Part shown: one piece after another, positions 8,615 to 17,213 of the stretch
Layout: the number at the start of each line of letters is the position of its first letter
Numbering within the stretch: the first letter of the stretch is position 1
Assembly (NCBI RefSeq): GCF_031453555.1
Contig: NZ_JAVIZM010000001.1
Span: 2,425,001 to 2,489,000 of the forward strand
Direction of reading: 5' to 3'
Length of the DNA stretch: 64,000 bases
From: Bacillus sp. SLBN-46
GTDB lineage: Bacteria > Bacillota > Bacilli > Bacillales > Cytobacillaceae
The notes under the pieces: generated by a model
What the model was told of the DNA's origin: nothing
The model's database searches: none
What the model saw: the letters and a program-made list of their open reading frames with translations, nothing else
Program-made: the position numbers and the translations under genes

Positions 8615-9383
8615 AATCTTTAATGAAGGAACACCAGATGAGAAAATTGCCATTGATCATATTAACCTTACTCTTGAACCAGGAGATTTCGTCACAGTAA
8701 TTGGCAGTAATGGGGCAGGTAAGTCAACACTAATGAATATTATCTCGGGTGTACTATTTCCGGATATCGGGGAAGTTCATATTGGTGGTAAAAATGTGAC
8801 ACATATGTCTGAATTCAATCGTTCAAAAATGATTGGCCGTGTCTTTCAGGACCCTATGGCTGGAACAGCTCCTAGTATGACCATTGAAGAAAACTTGGCA
8901 ATGGCTTATTCAAGAAATAAAACGAGAACACTCAGGTGGGGCGTAACCAAAAAAAGACGTGAATATTTTCGTGACGTTCTGGAATCTTTGCACCTAGGGT
9001 TAGAAAATCGTCTCAATGCAAAGGTTGGTTTATTGTCGGGTGGGGAACGGCAGGCTCTATCCTTATTGATGGCTACATTTACAGAGCCTTCAATCCTGTT
9101 ATTAGATGAACATACTGCAGCTCTTGACCCATCGAGGGCAGAGCTTATAACCGCACTGACAAAGGAAATTGTTGATAAATACAAATTGACCACACTTATG
9201 GTCACACATAATATGCAACAAGCTATTGACCTGGGGAATCGTTTAATCATGATGGATAAAGGTCAAGTGATCCTTGAGGTCAACGAAGAAAATAAGAAGC
9301 ATCTTACAATCGAGAGTTTATTAAGTGAGTTTAAGAGAATTCGTGGGTCACAAATGGCAAGCGATCGGGCCATTCTGTCATAG
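8589..9383 (+). CDS. ABC transporter ATP-binding protein (TrpZ-like)
   Basis: A 264-residue ATPase that powers the importer. Walker A is GSNGAGKST (about residues 38-46), the Q-loop is VFQDPMAGTAPSM, the signature is LSGGERQALSLL, Walker B is ILLLDEHTAALDP, and the switch His is in MVTHNM. The unusual Glu-His after the Walker B Asp (DEH rather than DEP) is common in this transporter class. It overlaps the permease gene by 26 bases and is the last gene of the operon; a terminator follows at 9455. Confidence 0.9.
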   Translation: MLHLSQIHKIFNEGTPDEKIAIDHINLTLEPGDFVTVIGSNGAGKSTLMNIISGVLFPDIGEVHIGGKNVTHMSEFNRSKMIGRVFQDPMAGTAPSMTIEENLAMAYSRNKTRTLRWGVTKKRREYFRDVLESLHLGLENRLNAKVGLLSGGERQALSLLMATFTEPSILLLDEHTAALDPSRAELITALTKEIVDKYKLTTLMVTHNMQQAIDLGNRLIMMDKGQVILEVNEENKKHLTIESLLSEFKRIRGSQMASDRAILS

Positions 9384-9454
9384 AAAAATTTTTTTCAAAT
9401 TGAATTTTTGGATAGACCCCCTCTTAGAGGAATATTTCCAATGTGTATATGTTG

Positions 9455-9491
9455 CAAACTACCTGTATATTCAGGTAGTTTGTTTTGTTTT
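9455..9491 (+). terminator. Intrinsic terminator of the ABC importer operon
   Basis: CAAACTACCTG (9455-9465) pairs with CAGGTAGTTTG (9472-9482) around a six-base loop, followed by a T-rich stretch. Confidence 0.85.
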
Positions 9492-9634
9492 TACTTAGGG
9501 AAATAACTGAATCAAATGATATTTCTTTAATGCCCAAAAGCGGTATTGCTTTACTTTCTACTCTTGAGAGGACAAGACAACTTCAATTAAAATTAATTCT
9601 GAATATTATTACTTTATTTAATGGGGGTTTCTCG

Positions 9635-10750
9635 ATGAAAGAAAATAGATTAACAGCTGAACAACTTGTAGATGATTTTTTTCCTGTAAGAGATGTGGAT
9701 TATATTGAAATCTACACTGGAAATGCAAAGCAGGCTTGTCACTTTTTTTGCACGGCTTTTGGTTTTCAACCGGTTGCTTATTCTGGTCTTGAAACGGGAA
9801 ATCGTGAAAACGTTTCCTATTGTTTAAAACAACGAAATATCCGTTTAGTTATTACTGGCACCTATAAAGAGGACAATAGGGTTGCACAGTTTGTAAAGAA
9901 ACACGGTGATGGTGTGAAAGACATAGCGTTATTGGTTGATAATGTGGAAAAAGCATTCGAGGAAGCTGTAAATAGAGGGGCAATTGCTATAGCTCCCCCA
10001 TTTGAAATGAAAGACAGTCAAGGGACTATTAAGAAAGCCGTTCTAGGTACATATGGTGACACCATCCATACGTTAATTGAACGGAAAAACTACCAAGGTG
10101 CTTTTTTACCAGGATTTGAACCTTATTCAGTTGCATTGCCAATTGAGGATGCAGGATTAATCGGTATTGATCACGTGGTTGGCAACGTTGAAAGCATGGA
10201 GGAGTGGGTTGAGTACTACTCAAAAGTAATGGGCTTCAAAGAAATGAAGCATTTCTCTGACAAGGATATTACCACGGAATATTCTGCTCTAATGTCAAAG
10301 GTTATGCACAATGGTGGTCGGATTAAGTTTCCTATCAATGAACCTGCAGAGGGGAAGCGAAAATCACAAATTCAAGAGTATCTAGAATTCTATAATGGAC
10401 CAGGAGTGCAGCACTTAGCGATATTAACTGAAGATATCGTTTCAACAGTAACCACTTTAAAGAAGAATGGTGTGGAGTTCCTCAAGACACCTGCTACTTA
10501 TTATGAATCCTTAGGTGAGCGGATTGGAAAAATTGATGAGGAGATAGAAAAGCTTAGGGAGTTAAATATCTTAGTAGACCGTGATGATGAGGGATATTTA
10601 CTGCAGATTTTTACGAAGCCAATCGTCGATCGCCCTACATTATTTATTGAAATCATTCAACGTAAAGGAGCCAGAGGCTTTGGGGAAGGAAACTTCAAGG
10701 CACTATTTGAGTCGATAGAGCGTGAACAAGAACGACGCGGCAATCTATAA
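9635..10750 (+). CDS. hppD: 4-Hydroxyphenylpyruvate dioxygenase
   Basis: A 371-residue non-haem Fe(II) dioxygenase that converts 4-hydroxyphenylpyruvate to homogentisate, the committed step of tyrosine catabolism. It has two vicinal-oxygen-chelate domains. The iron ligands are the His of GIDHVVGNVE, the His of GVQHLAILTED and the Glu of TLFIEIIQR, in that order; the C-terminal helix carries RGARGFGEGNFKALFE, typical of the family. The ATG at 9635 follows GGGGG and gives the normal family length; the open frame further upstream has no ribosome binding site. First gene of a four-gene catabolic operon ending at 13571. Confidence 0.95.
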   Translation: MKENRLTAEQLVDDFFPVRDVDYIEIYTGNAKQACHFFCTAFGFQPVAYSGLETGNRENVSYCLKQRNIRLVITGTYKEDNRVAQFVKKHGDGVKDIALLVDNVEKAFEEAVNRGAIAIAPPFEMKDSQGTIKKAVLGTYGDTIHTLIERKNYQGAFLPGFEPYSVALPIEDAGLIGIDHVVGNVESMEEWVEYYSKVMGFKEMKHFSDKDITTEYSALMSKVMHNGGRIKFPINEPAEGKRKSQIQEYLEFYNGPGVQHLAILTEDIVSTVTTLKKNGVEFLKTPATYYESLGERIGKIDEEIEKLRELNILVDRDDEGYLLQIFTKPIVDRPTLFIEIIQRKGARGFGEGNFKALFESIEREQERRGNL

Positions 10751-10796
10751 CACTAGAAAATAATTTAATGTATTTTTAGGAGAAATATGATCAGAG

Positions 10797-10819
10797 CAAG
10801 GGAGAGGTGTTCTCCCTTG
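10797..10819 (+). other. Perfect intercistronic hairpin downstream of hppD
   Basis: CAAGGGAGA (10797-10805) and TCTCCCTTG (10811-10819) form a perfect 9-bp stem with a GGTGT loop. No T run follows, so it is not a normal terminator. It sits between hppD and the flavin reductase-like gene and could stabilise the 3' end of the hppD message. Confidence 0.6.
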
Positions 10820-10856
10820 TGAAACATATGGTTATTTGAAAGAGTGGTGGACGGAA

Positions 10857-11465
10857 ATGGAAATTTCACCAGAAACACTTGAATGGAAAGAAGCCTATAA
10901 ACTTTTAGTCGGATCAATTTTGCCACGTCCTATTGCTTTTGTATCAACAATAGATGCAAATGGCATCGCAAATGCAGCACCCTTCAGTTTTTTTACCGCT
11001 ATTTGCGCGGACCCCATGCTCATTTGTTTTTCGCCAATGAGGAAGGGTACGGATGGAGCGAAGAAAGATACGTTAGTCAATATTGAAAGTACAGGTCAAT
11101 TTGTGATTAATATTGTCAGTGAAAGTATGGCTGCACAAATGAACGATTGTGCCATTGAGTTTGCTTCCTCTGTGGATGAAATAGAGGAAGTGGATCTAAC
11201 AAAGGAACAAAGTATTAAAGTGAAAGTACCGCGAATCAATGAATCACTCGTTCACTTAGAATGTGAACTCTATCAAGTACTGCATTTTGGTGACAAGCCC
11301 GGTGCAGGCAGTCTTGTGATTGGAAAAGTAATTCACGTCCATGTTAACGATGAGCTTTATGATAAAGGGAGAATTGATACATCAAAATTACAGCCGATAG
11401 GTCGAATGGCTGGTAACACCTTTACTAACCCATTGGCAAATACGTTTGATATGATTCGAAAATAG
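10857..11465 (+). CDS. Flavin reductase-like domain protein (DIM6/NTAB family)
   Basis: A 202-residue FMN-binding split-barrel protein. Family features are the N-terminal GSILPRPIAFVSTIDANG (the PRP-IA-VST signature), NAAPFSFF, and the internal SxxRKGxxKDT-like stretch (FSPMRKGTDGAKKDT). It may act as a flavin reductase or an oxygenase partner. Its place between hppD and the FAH-like gene ties it to aromatic degradation, although no two-component monooxygenase is present here. I choose the ATG at 10857, preceded by GGTGGACGGA; a TTG at 10836 is an alternative. Its precise reaction is unknown to me. Confidence 0.8.
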   Translation: MEISPETLEWKEAYKLLVGSILPRPIAFVSTIDANGIANAAPFSFFTAICADPMLICFSPMRKGTDGAKKDTLVNIESTGQFVINIVSESMAAQMNDCAIEFASSVDEIEEVDLTKEQSIKVKVPRINESLVHLECELYQVLHFGDKPGAGSLVIGKVIHVHVNDELYDKGRIDTSKLQPIGRMAGNTFTNPLANTFDMIRK

Positions 11466-11481
11466 ATAATAGGTGAGTGCC

Positions 11482-12414
11482 ATGAAATTTGTAACCTTTG
11501 AAAAAGCAGACAAAACAATCAGATCTGGGTGGCTAGATGGTGACTTTGTGGTGGATATGTACGAGGTATCTGATGGCAAACTGCCTGAAAGCCTGCTGGA
11601 GTTTTTAGATAATAGCGAAGAAAATATGAAAATGGTGATGAATCTCGCTCCAGTAACTAGTGAACAAAAAGGAAGGTATCCAATAAGTGAAATTCGGTTA
11701 AAAGCACCTCTTCCTTTGCCTAGGAGCTTTCGTGATTTTTATGCGTTTGAACAACATGTTAAAACAGCAAGGGAAAACCGGGGGCTTGAAATGATTCCGG
11801 AATGGTACGAAATCCCTGTTTTTTATTTTTCTAATCATCTAGCAATAAAGGGTCCAGATGATGCTATCATGATGCCAAATGATTGTGATTGGCTAGATTA
11901 CGAGTTGGAAATTGGCTGTATCATTGGGAAAAAAGGTAAAAACATTCGAGCTGAAGACACCGATAACTATATTTTTGGTTATTGCATATTAAATGATTGG
12001 AGTGCAAGGGACCTACAAAGGAAAGAAATGAAGGTAGGGCTTGGTCCGGCAAAGGGGAAGGATTTTTCAACTTCTATTGGTCCATGGATTGTTTCGAAAG
12101 AAGAATTGGAGTCGCTTAGGGCCGGCAAGGGTTATGATCTACCAATGAGGGCGCGTGTGAATGGTACCTTGCTTTCGAATGGAAATATGAAGGAACTTCA
12201 TTATTCTTTTGGAGAGATGATAGAGAGAGCCTCAGCGGGCGTTACACTTTACCCTGGAGAATTGATTGGTTCAGGAACAGTTGGTACGGGATGTATTCTC
12301 GAACTTGGTCAAAAGGTACACAGATGGCTTTTACCAGGTGACCTAGTAGAATTAGAAGTTGACCATCTTGGTATCCTTTGTAATAAAATTACGGATGGAA
12401 ATGAGGTGAAATAA
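11482..12414 (+). CDS. Fumarylacetoacetate hydrolase family protein
   Basis: A 310-residue FAH-superfamily protein, expected to cleave fumarylacetoacetate (or the maleyl isomer) to fumarate and acetoacetate as the last step of the homogentisate pathway. Metal-site acidic residues are visible in DWLDYELEIGCIIGKK, followed by NDWSARDLQRKEM, KGKDFSTSIGPWIV and the C-terminal GSGTVGTGC. The ATG at 11482 follows AGGTGAG; an in-frame GTG at 11473 lies inside that site. The stop codon overlaps the start of hmgA (TAATG), so translation is coupled. Confidence 0.88.
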   Translation: MKFVTFEKADKTIRSGWLDGDFVVDMYEVSDGKLPESLLEFLDNSEENMKMVMNLAPVTSEQKGRYPISEIRLKAPLPLPRSFRDFYAFEQHVKTARENRGLEMIPEWYEIPVFYFSNHLAIKGPDDAIMMPNDCDWLDYELEIGCIIGKKGKNIRAEDTDNYIFGYCILNDWSARDLQRKEMKVGLGPAKGKDFSTSIGPWIVSKEELESLRAGKGYDLPMRARVNGTLLSNGNMKELHYSFGEMIERASAGVTLYPGELIGSGTVGTGCILELGQKVHRWLLPGDLVELEVDHLGILCNKITDGNEVK

Positions 12415-13571
12415 TGTATTATCGGCAAATGGGGAAAATTCCGCATAAACGGCATACGATGTTTAAAAAAGAAGATGGTAGCCTGTATCGTGAACAGGTA
12501 ATGGGGACGAGAGGGTTTTCAGGAACCCAATCTATCCTTTACCATCAGTACATGCCAACGGAAATAGTAAAGTCAGAACTAATCGGTACGTATTTGCCAG
12601 AATATGAAGAGCAGCAGTCTTTGAAGCATCGGCACTTTTTTACTAGTAAGGCGGATAAGCAAGGAGATGGTCTAACTGCTCGAAATTATCTTTTAGGAAA
12701 TCAGGACTTACTAATTGGAACGGCACAAGTGACTAAACCAATGGAAAGCTTCTATCGGAATGGTGATGGTGATGAAATGCTGTTTATTCATCATGGTACC
12801 GGGAAGTTGGAGACAATGTTTGGTACCATTTCTTATCGACCAGGGGATTATATAATTGTACCCATTGGAACTATCTACCGTGTGGTGCCAAATGAAAATG
12901 AAAAAACACAAATGTTATTCGTGGAGTCCTTTAGTCAGATTACTACCCCTAGACGTTACCGGAATGAATATGGTCAGCTCCTCGAACATAGCCCGTTCTG
13001 TGAACGTGACATCCGCGGACCTGAAACACTTGTTTCTTATGATAAAAAGGGAGAATTTGAGGTATTAACGAAATCAAGAGGGGTCATTTCTTCTCATATT
13101 CGTGGTCATCATCCACTTGATGTAATTGGCTGGGATGGGTATTTATATCCTTGGGCGTTTAATATAGAAGATTTTGAGCCTATTACCGGGAGGGTTCATC
13201 AGCCACCTCCCGTACATCAGACATTTGAAGGAAATAATTTTGTTGTTTGTTCTTTCGTACCACGCCTGTATGACTATCATCCTGAAGCCATTCCAGCACC
13301 GTATTATCACAGTAATGTGAATAGTGATGAGCTACTTTATTATGTGGAAGGAAATTTCATGAGTCGTAAGGGAGTCCAGGAGGGTTCAATCACACTCCAT
13401 CCAGGTGGTATACCTCATGGTCCACACCCTGGTAAAACAGAGGCAAGTATTGGAAAAAAAGAAACGCTTGAACTAGCTGTTATGATCGATACCTTCCATC
13501 CTCTTAAGATTGTAAAAACTGCACAAGAGATAGAAGATCCCGGCTACATGTTTACTTGGAATGAAAATTAA
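12414..13571 (+). CDS. hmgA: Homogentisate 1,2-dioxygenase
   Basis: A 385-residue cupin-fold Fe(II) ring-cleavage dioxygenase converting homogentisate to maleylacetoacetate. It has the N-terminal MGKIPHKRHTMF, a central cupin (MLFIHHGTGKLETMFG), and the C-terminal metal region PAPYYHSNVNSDELLYYVEG with GGIPHGPHPGKTEASIG. It is shorter than the roughly 430-residue proteobacterial form, as in related Firmicutes. The start overlaps the preceding stop by one base. Last gene of the operon. No maleylacetoacetate isomerase gene lies in or beside it. Confidence 0.93.
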   Translation: MYYRQMGKIPHKRHTMFKKEDGSLYREQVMGTRGFSGTQSILYHQYMPTEIVKSELIGTYLPEYEEQQSLKHRHFFTSKADKQGDGLTARNYLLGNQDLLIGTAQVTKPMESFYRNGDGDEMLFIHHGTGKLETMFGTISYRPGDYIIVPIGTIYRVVPNENEKTQMLFVESFSQITTPRRYRNEYGQLLEHSPFCERDIRGPETLVSYDKKGEFEVLTKSRGVISSHIRGHHPLDVIGWDGYLYPWAFNIEDFEPITGRVHQPPPVHQTFEGNNFVVCSFVPRLYDYHPEAIPAPYYHSNVNSDELLYYVEGNFMSRKGVQEGSITLHPGGIPHGPHPGKTEASIGKKETLELAVMIDTFHPLKIVKTAQEIEDPGYMFTWNEN

Positions 13572-13575
13572 TGAT

Positions 13576-13615
13576 GAGGCTGACTCAGGGTCCTTTGAGT
13601 CGGCCTTATTTTTTT
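13576..13615 (+). terminator. Terminator of the homogentisate operon
   Basis: GAGGCTGACTCA and TGAGTCGGCCTT pair (one G-T) around an eight-base loop, followed by a T run. The stem belongs to the GAGGCTGACTC family seen repeatedly in this window. Confidence 0.85.
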
Positions 13616-13703
13616 CCTGTATACGTAAATAAAAAGCGCTTATACTTATAAAAATGGTATGGTAGAAATATCTAAATAGTACAAAACGAATAGAGGTGAA
13701 CTC

Positions 13704-14318
13704 ATGAAGCTTGAAAGAATTATAAAGAAACTAACGAGTCATAATCCAACTATTTTAGGCAGTGAGAAGTTTTCGAAATATGCAGTTATGCTGCCGCTGG
13801 TACAAAAAGAAGATGAAATTCATGTATTATTTGAAGTGAGGTCCCTTGAATTAAGAAGGCAGCCAGGAGAAATATGTTTTCCAGGGGGAAGGATTGATTT
13901 ACAGGATATTGATGAAAAGGGGGCGGCCCTTCGAGAGACGGTTGAAGAATTAGGAATTAGTCGTTCAGAAATCACAAACATTTCTCCGCTAGATTATATG
14001 ATTTCCCCTTTTGGAATGATTGTTTATCCGTTTGTCGGATTGATTACAAATCCTGATAACATTCACCCAAATCCGTCAGAAGTAGGGGAGGTCTTTACAG
14101 TCCCGATTTCTTTTTTTATTCATCATTCGCCATCTATTTACCACATTAACTTTAAAGCAGAGCCTGAAGAGAATTTTCCTTATGAGCTAATAGCTGGTGG
14201 AGAGAACTATAATTGGCGGACAAGAGACCTGGAAGAATATTTTTATCTTTATCATGATAAAGTGATTTGGGGGCTAACTGCCAGAATCCTCTCCCATTTT
14301 ATTGAAATGGTTCGCTAG
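13704..14318 (+). CDS. CoA pyrophosphatase (Nudix hydrolase, NudL/UPF0035 type)
   Basis: A 204-residue Nudix protein. The UPF0035 signature is present as LFEVRSLELRRQPGEICFPGG, followed by the Nudix helix ending in ALRETVEELGI. The family hydrolyses coenzyme A and its derivatives to 3'-phospho-AMP and phosphopantetheine. In the Nudix box the Glu five residues after the Gly is replaced, as is usual in NudL-type members. The ATG follows AGAGGTGAACTC. It is flanked by terminators on both sides, so it is monocistronic. Confidence 0.88.
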   Translation: MKLERIIKKLTSHNPTILGSEKFSKYAVMLPLVQKEDEIHVLFEVRSLELRRQPGEICFPGGRIDLQDIDEKGAALRETVEELGISRSEITNISPLDYMISPFGMIVYPFVGLITNPDNIHPNPSEVGEVFTVPISFFIHHSPSIYHINFKAEPEENFPYELIAGGENYNWRTRDLEEYFYLYHDKVIWGLTARILSHFIEMVR

Positions 14319-14334
14319 ACAATTAATAAAATAA

Positions 14335-14379
14335 AAAACAGTGAGACTAGGTTAGTTTGCTATTCTCACTGTTTTTTTT
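14335..14379 (+). terminator. Terminator after the Nudix gene
   Basis: AAAACAGTGAGA pairs with TCTCACTGTTTT, with a run of eight T residues. Confidence 0.85.
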
Positions 14380-14385
14380 GGTTTG

Positions 14386-14404
14386 TTTGTCCAGAGTGGA
14401 CAAA
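14386..14404. promoter_or_regulatory. Perfect palindrome upstream of aspartokinase, candidate operator
   Basis: TTTGTCCA (14386-14393) and TGGACAAA (14397-14404) are perfect inverted repeats separated by GAG. The site lies 90 bases before the aspartokinase start and directly after the preceding terminator, where an operator or promoter would sit. The cognate regulator is unknown; no lysine riboswitch is seen here. Confidence 0.5.
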
Positions 14405-14493
14405 TGTACGTATAGAAAGGAAAAAAACACTTGATTATTTTCAGAATTGGAATAAAATTAAGATTATATTTTCAGAGGATAGGGAGATGTAAC

Positions 14494-15855
14494 ATGAAAG
14501 TAGTTAAGTTTGGAGGTTCCTCATTGGCTTCCGGAAAACAAATGGAGAAGGTATACCAAATTGTAATATCAGACCTTGAGCGAAAAATTGTAGTTGTTTC
14601 TGCACCTGGAAAAAGATTTACAAACGATGAAAAGGTAACAGACTTATTGATAAAGTGTGCTGAGGCAGCTTTACAGAACCATACCATTATGGAAAAGGTG
14701 GATGCAGTGATTGAGCGTTATGCTTTTATTGCTGAGGAACTTTCCCTATCGCATACTGTTATTGAAGAGATTCGTGATGATTTAATGGAAAGACTACAAG
14801 CCGACAAAGAAAAACCTGATCGGTTTATGGACCGGGTAAAAGCAAGTGGAGAAGATAACCAAGCTAAACTAACAGCCGCCTATTTTCGGAAAAAGGGCCT
14901 TGAAGCCCATTATATTGACCCTCTTGAGGCGGGGCTCATTGTCAGTGATGAACCAGGAAATGCTCAAGTATTACCAGAGGCTTATGAGAATTTGCACTTA
15001 CTCAGATATCGGTCTGGGATATTGATCTTTCCAGGTTTTTTTGGTTACAGCAAGGAGGGGGAAGTGTTCACATTTTCACGTAGCGGATCGGATATTACAG
15101 GCTCTATCCTAGCAAATGCAGTAAAAGCCGACCTTTATGAAAATTTTACTGATGTGGATGCAGTCTATTCCGTAAACCCAAATATTGTGAATAAGCCAAA
15201 AGAAATTAAGGAATTAACCTACCGTGAAATGAGAGAACTATCATATGCAGGGTTTACCGTATTGCATGATGAAGCACTGGTTCCTGCCTTTCGAGCTGAA
15301 ATACCTGTTCAGATTAAAAATACTAATAATCCAGCAGCTCCTGGTACAAGGATTGTTAATGAGCGGCACAACACAAATGGTCCGGTAATTGGGATAGCCA
15401 GTGACAAAGGATTCTGCAGCATTTACGTAAGCAAATATTTAATGAACAGAGAAGTTGGCTTTGGACGGAAGCTATTGGGTGTGTTGGAGGACTTTGGGCT
15501 TTCTTACGAACACACACCTTCGGGGATAGATGATATATCAGTTATTATGAGAGAGAATCAACTAAATTCTAGCCTAGAAGAAAAGATTATCCACCGTATT
15601 AAGACAGAATTGCAGGCTGACGAGGTGAAAGTTGAACATAGCTTAGCACTCATTATGGTTGTAGGTGAGGGCATGCGTCATAATGTCGGTACGATGGCGA
15701 GAGCATCTAAGGCATTAGCAAGGTATAGTGTTAATATCGAAATGATTAATCAAGGTTCATCAGAGGTTAGCATGATGTTCGGAGTGAAGGAAGTGGATGA
15801 GAAACGAGCAGTTCAAGCACTTTATGAAGAGTTTTTTGTTCCTGTGACAGTATAA
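14494..15855 (+). CDS. thrD: Aspartate kinase (class III, ThrD/YclM-like)
   Basis: A 453-residue enzyme that phosphorylates aspartate, the first step to lysine, threonine and methionine. The kinase domain starts MKVVKFGGSSLASG, with SGEDNQAKLTAAYFR, SRSGSDITGSILAN and ENFTDVDAVYSVNP. C-terminal ACT domains (about residues 300-450) contain SDKGFCSIYVSKY and NVEMINQGSSEVSMMFGV-like sequence. Length and sequence are those of Bacillus YclM/ThrD rather than DapG or LysC. The ATG at 14494 follows AGGGAGATG; the longer open frame from 14431 lacks a site. Monocistronic between two terminators, with a possible operator at 14386. Confidence 0.93.
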   Translation: MKVVKFGGSSLASGKQMEKVYQIVISDLERKIVVVSAPGKRFTNDEKVTDLLIKCAEAALQNHTIMEKVDAVIERYAFIAEELSLSHTVIEEIRDDLMERLQADKEKPDRFMDRVKASGEDNQAKLTAAYFRKKGLEAHYIDPLEAGLIVSDEPGNAQVLPEAYENLHLLRYRSGILIFPGFFGYSKEGEVFTFSRSGSDITGSILANAVKADLYENFTDVDAVYSVNPNIVNKPKEIKELTYREMRELSYAGFTVLHDEALVPAFRAEIPVQIKNTNNPAAPGTRIVNERHNTNGPVIGIASDKGFCSIYVSKYLMNREVGFGRKLLGVLEDFGLSYEHTPSGIDDISVIMRENQLNSSLEEKIIHRIKTELQADEVKVEHSLALIMVVGEGMRHNVGTMARASKALARYSVNIEMINQGSSEVSMMFGVKEVDEKRAVQALYEEFFVPVTV

Positions 15856-15868
15856 TAGAAATAAAAAT

Positions 15869-15901
15869 AGAGGCTGACTCTTTTACTTTGAGTCAGCCTT
15901 C
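15869..15901. terminator. Bidirectional terminator between thrD and the DUF2238-like pair
   Basis: AGAGGCTGACTC and GAGTCAGCCTT pair around a short loop. The minus-strand stop codon (15900-15902) overlaps its edge, so one hairpin serves both convergent units. Same stem family as the terminators at 13576 and 3692. Confidence 0.8.
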
Positions 15902-16478
15902 ATGTTTTCTTCTTTAACTTCGCTCGAGTTCTGATTCCCGCCACGACCGCTATTACAAGACCACCAATAGTATCTGCGATCAAATCAGTCATAGTGTCTT
16001 TGTTACCTCCACCCTGTAGGGTCATATCGAAAAATTGATCGGAGCTAAATTCATATACTTCCCATAAAACTCCCCCGAGTGCTGCAAAAGATAAAGTAAA
16101 TAAAAAAACAAACCAAGGGGATATCTCATCTCCTGCATTTCTATGGATTAATCGTTCGTATAAGGCAATTCCTGAAAAAGCAAGAATGGCTCCACTGACA
16201 AAGTGCATAAATGTATCCCACCAGCCTAGCCCGTACCAGCCTAGGATTGAGCCAAAATATTGGGAGCCAACTAAAAATACTAAATAAGAGATAACAATGG
16301 GTAAATTGAATTGAAGTTTGGTGAATAAGGCAAACAATAACGGGACTGCACCACAAATAATTCCACCAATTGCTACGGTTCCTTTAAAGCTCACATTATG
16401 AGTAAAATAGTAAACAGATAAGGCTGCCATAAAGAGTACATAAATCAAACTTAAAAGGATAACAAGCTTCCGATTCAT
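15900..16478 (-). CDS. Small membrane protein, DUF2238/YjdF-like, paralogue B
   Basis: A 192-residue protein with about five or six membrane segments. The conserved features GLGWWDTFMHFVSGAILAF, LWEVYEFSSDQF and GGGNKDTMTDLIADTIGG (Trp-Trp-Asp, Trp-Glu-Tyr-Glu-Phe and Asp-Thr-Met-Asp-Leu clusters) match the DUF2238/YjdF type of inner-membrane protein, whose function is not established. The ATG at 16478 follows GCGAGGTGAT. It is the second gene of a tandem pair with 16494-17063, to which it is clearly homologous over its whole length. Confidence 0.8.
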   Translation of the reverse strand: MNRKLVILLSLIYVLFMAALSVYYFTHNVSFKGTVAIGGIICGAVPLLFALFTKLQFNLPIVISYLVFLVGSQYFGSILGWYGLGWWDTFMHFVSGAILAFSGIALYERLIHRNAGDEISPWFVFLFTLSFAALGGVLWEVYEFSSDQFFDMTLQGGGNKDTMTDLIADTIGGLVIAVVAGIRTRAKLKKKT

Positions 16479-16493
16479 TTTTATCACCTCGCA

Positions 16494-17063
16494 CTATACA
16501 TTTTGTTTTCGCGTTAAGGAATAAATGGCGACTAAAAGTCCGCCTACCAATCCACAGAGTAAGTCCAACATAGTATCTGTATTTCCTCCTCGCTGCATGG
16601 TGTGTGTAATAGGCGTCAAATCCCCTAAAAACTCATAAACCTCCCAAATGACACTTGCTAAAGTAGCAAGTGAAAGTAAAAACAAAAAAAGAATCCATTT
16701 TGAGAGTTCATCGCGTACCTTTTCAGGGATAAAGATTTTATACAAAGTAATGCCGGCGAGAGCAACATATAGCCCCTTATAGAAGTGAAGGGTAGAATCC
16801 CACCATTTATAATGAAGATAAAAACTAGATATCGATCCGAGAAACAAGGAACAAAAAATGAAGAGATAATATCCCAATATTAGTGGGATATTAAAGGGAA
16901 TGTTTTTTTTGAATAACAGTAGAAGTGGAATGGCACTTACGAATATGCCCCCAAGAGATACCTGCCATCTGGACGAATCTCCTTTTATTAAGTAGAAAAC
17001 TACCAGAGAAATCATAAAAATGATAAAAACCACACTTAACACTACGATTAATTTTCGTTTCAT
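16494..17063 (-). CDS. Small membrane protein, DUF2238/YjdF-like, paralogue A
   Basis: A 189-residue protein aligned end to end with its downstream neighbour: KWWDSTLHFYKGLYVALAG, IWEVYEFLGDLT and RGGNTDTMLDLLCGLVGG are the equivalent motifs. It has about five or six membrane segments and a positively charged C-terminus (LTRKQNV). The ATG follows TGAGGTGAACAC. The 15-base gap to the next start indicates an operon formed by tandem duplication. No catalytic function is known to me. Confidence 0.8.
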   Translation of the reverse strand: MKRKLIVVLSVVFIIFMISLVVFYLIKGDSSRWQVSLGGIFVSAIPLLLLFKKNIPFNIPLILGYYLFIFCSLFLGSISSFYLHYKWWDSTLHFYKGLYVALAGITLYKIFIPEKVRDELSKWILFLFLLSLATLASVIWEVYEFLGDLTPITHTMQRGGNTDTMLDLLCGLVGGLLVAIYSLTRKQNV

Positions 17064-17213
17064 GTGTTCACCTCATAATAAAACGCTCTTTACAATTATG
17101 TCCAATTAATAAATTTGAAATCATTGATTTAATTCTCGCATCCAAATCTATAAAGAGGTATATTGAATGAGACGATAGAAACAAGTGTGTAGAATGAATA
17201 GGTGGAGGTTTCT

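Noticed and set aside
9485..9634. Upstream start for hppD
   Set aside because: No ribosome binding site in the extension, which overlaps the preceding terminator's T-rich tail; 9635 gives family length.
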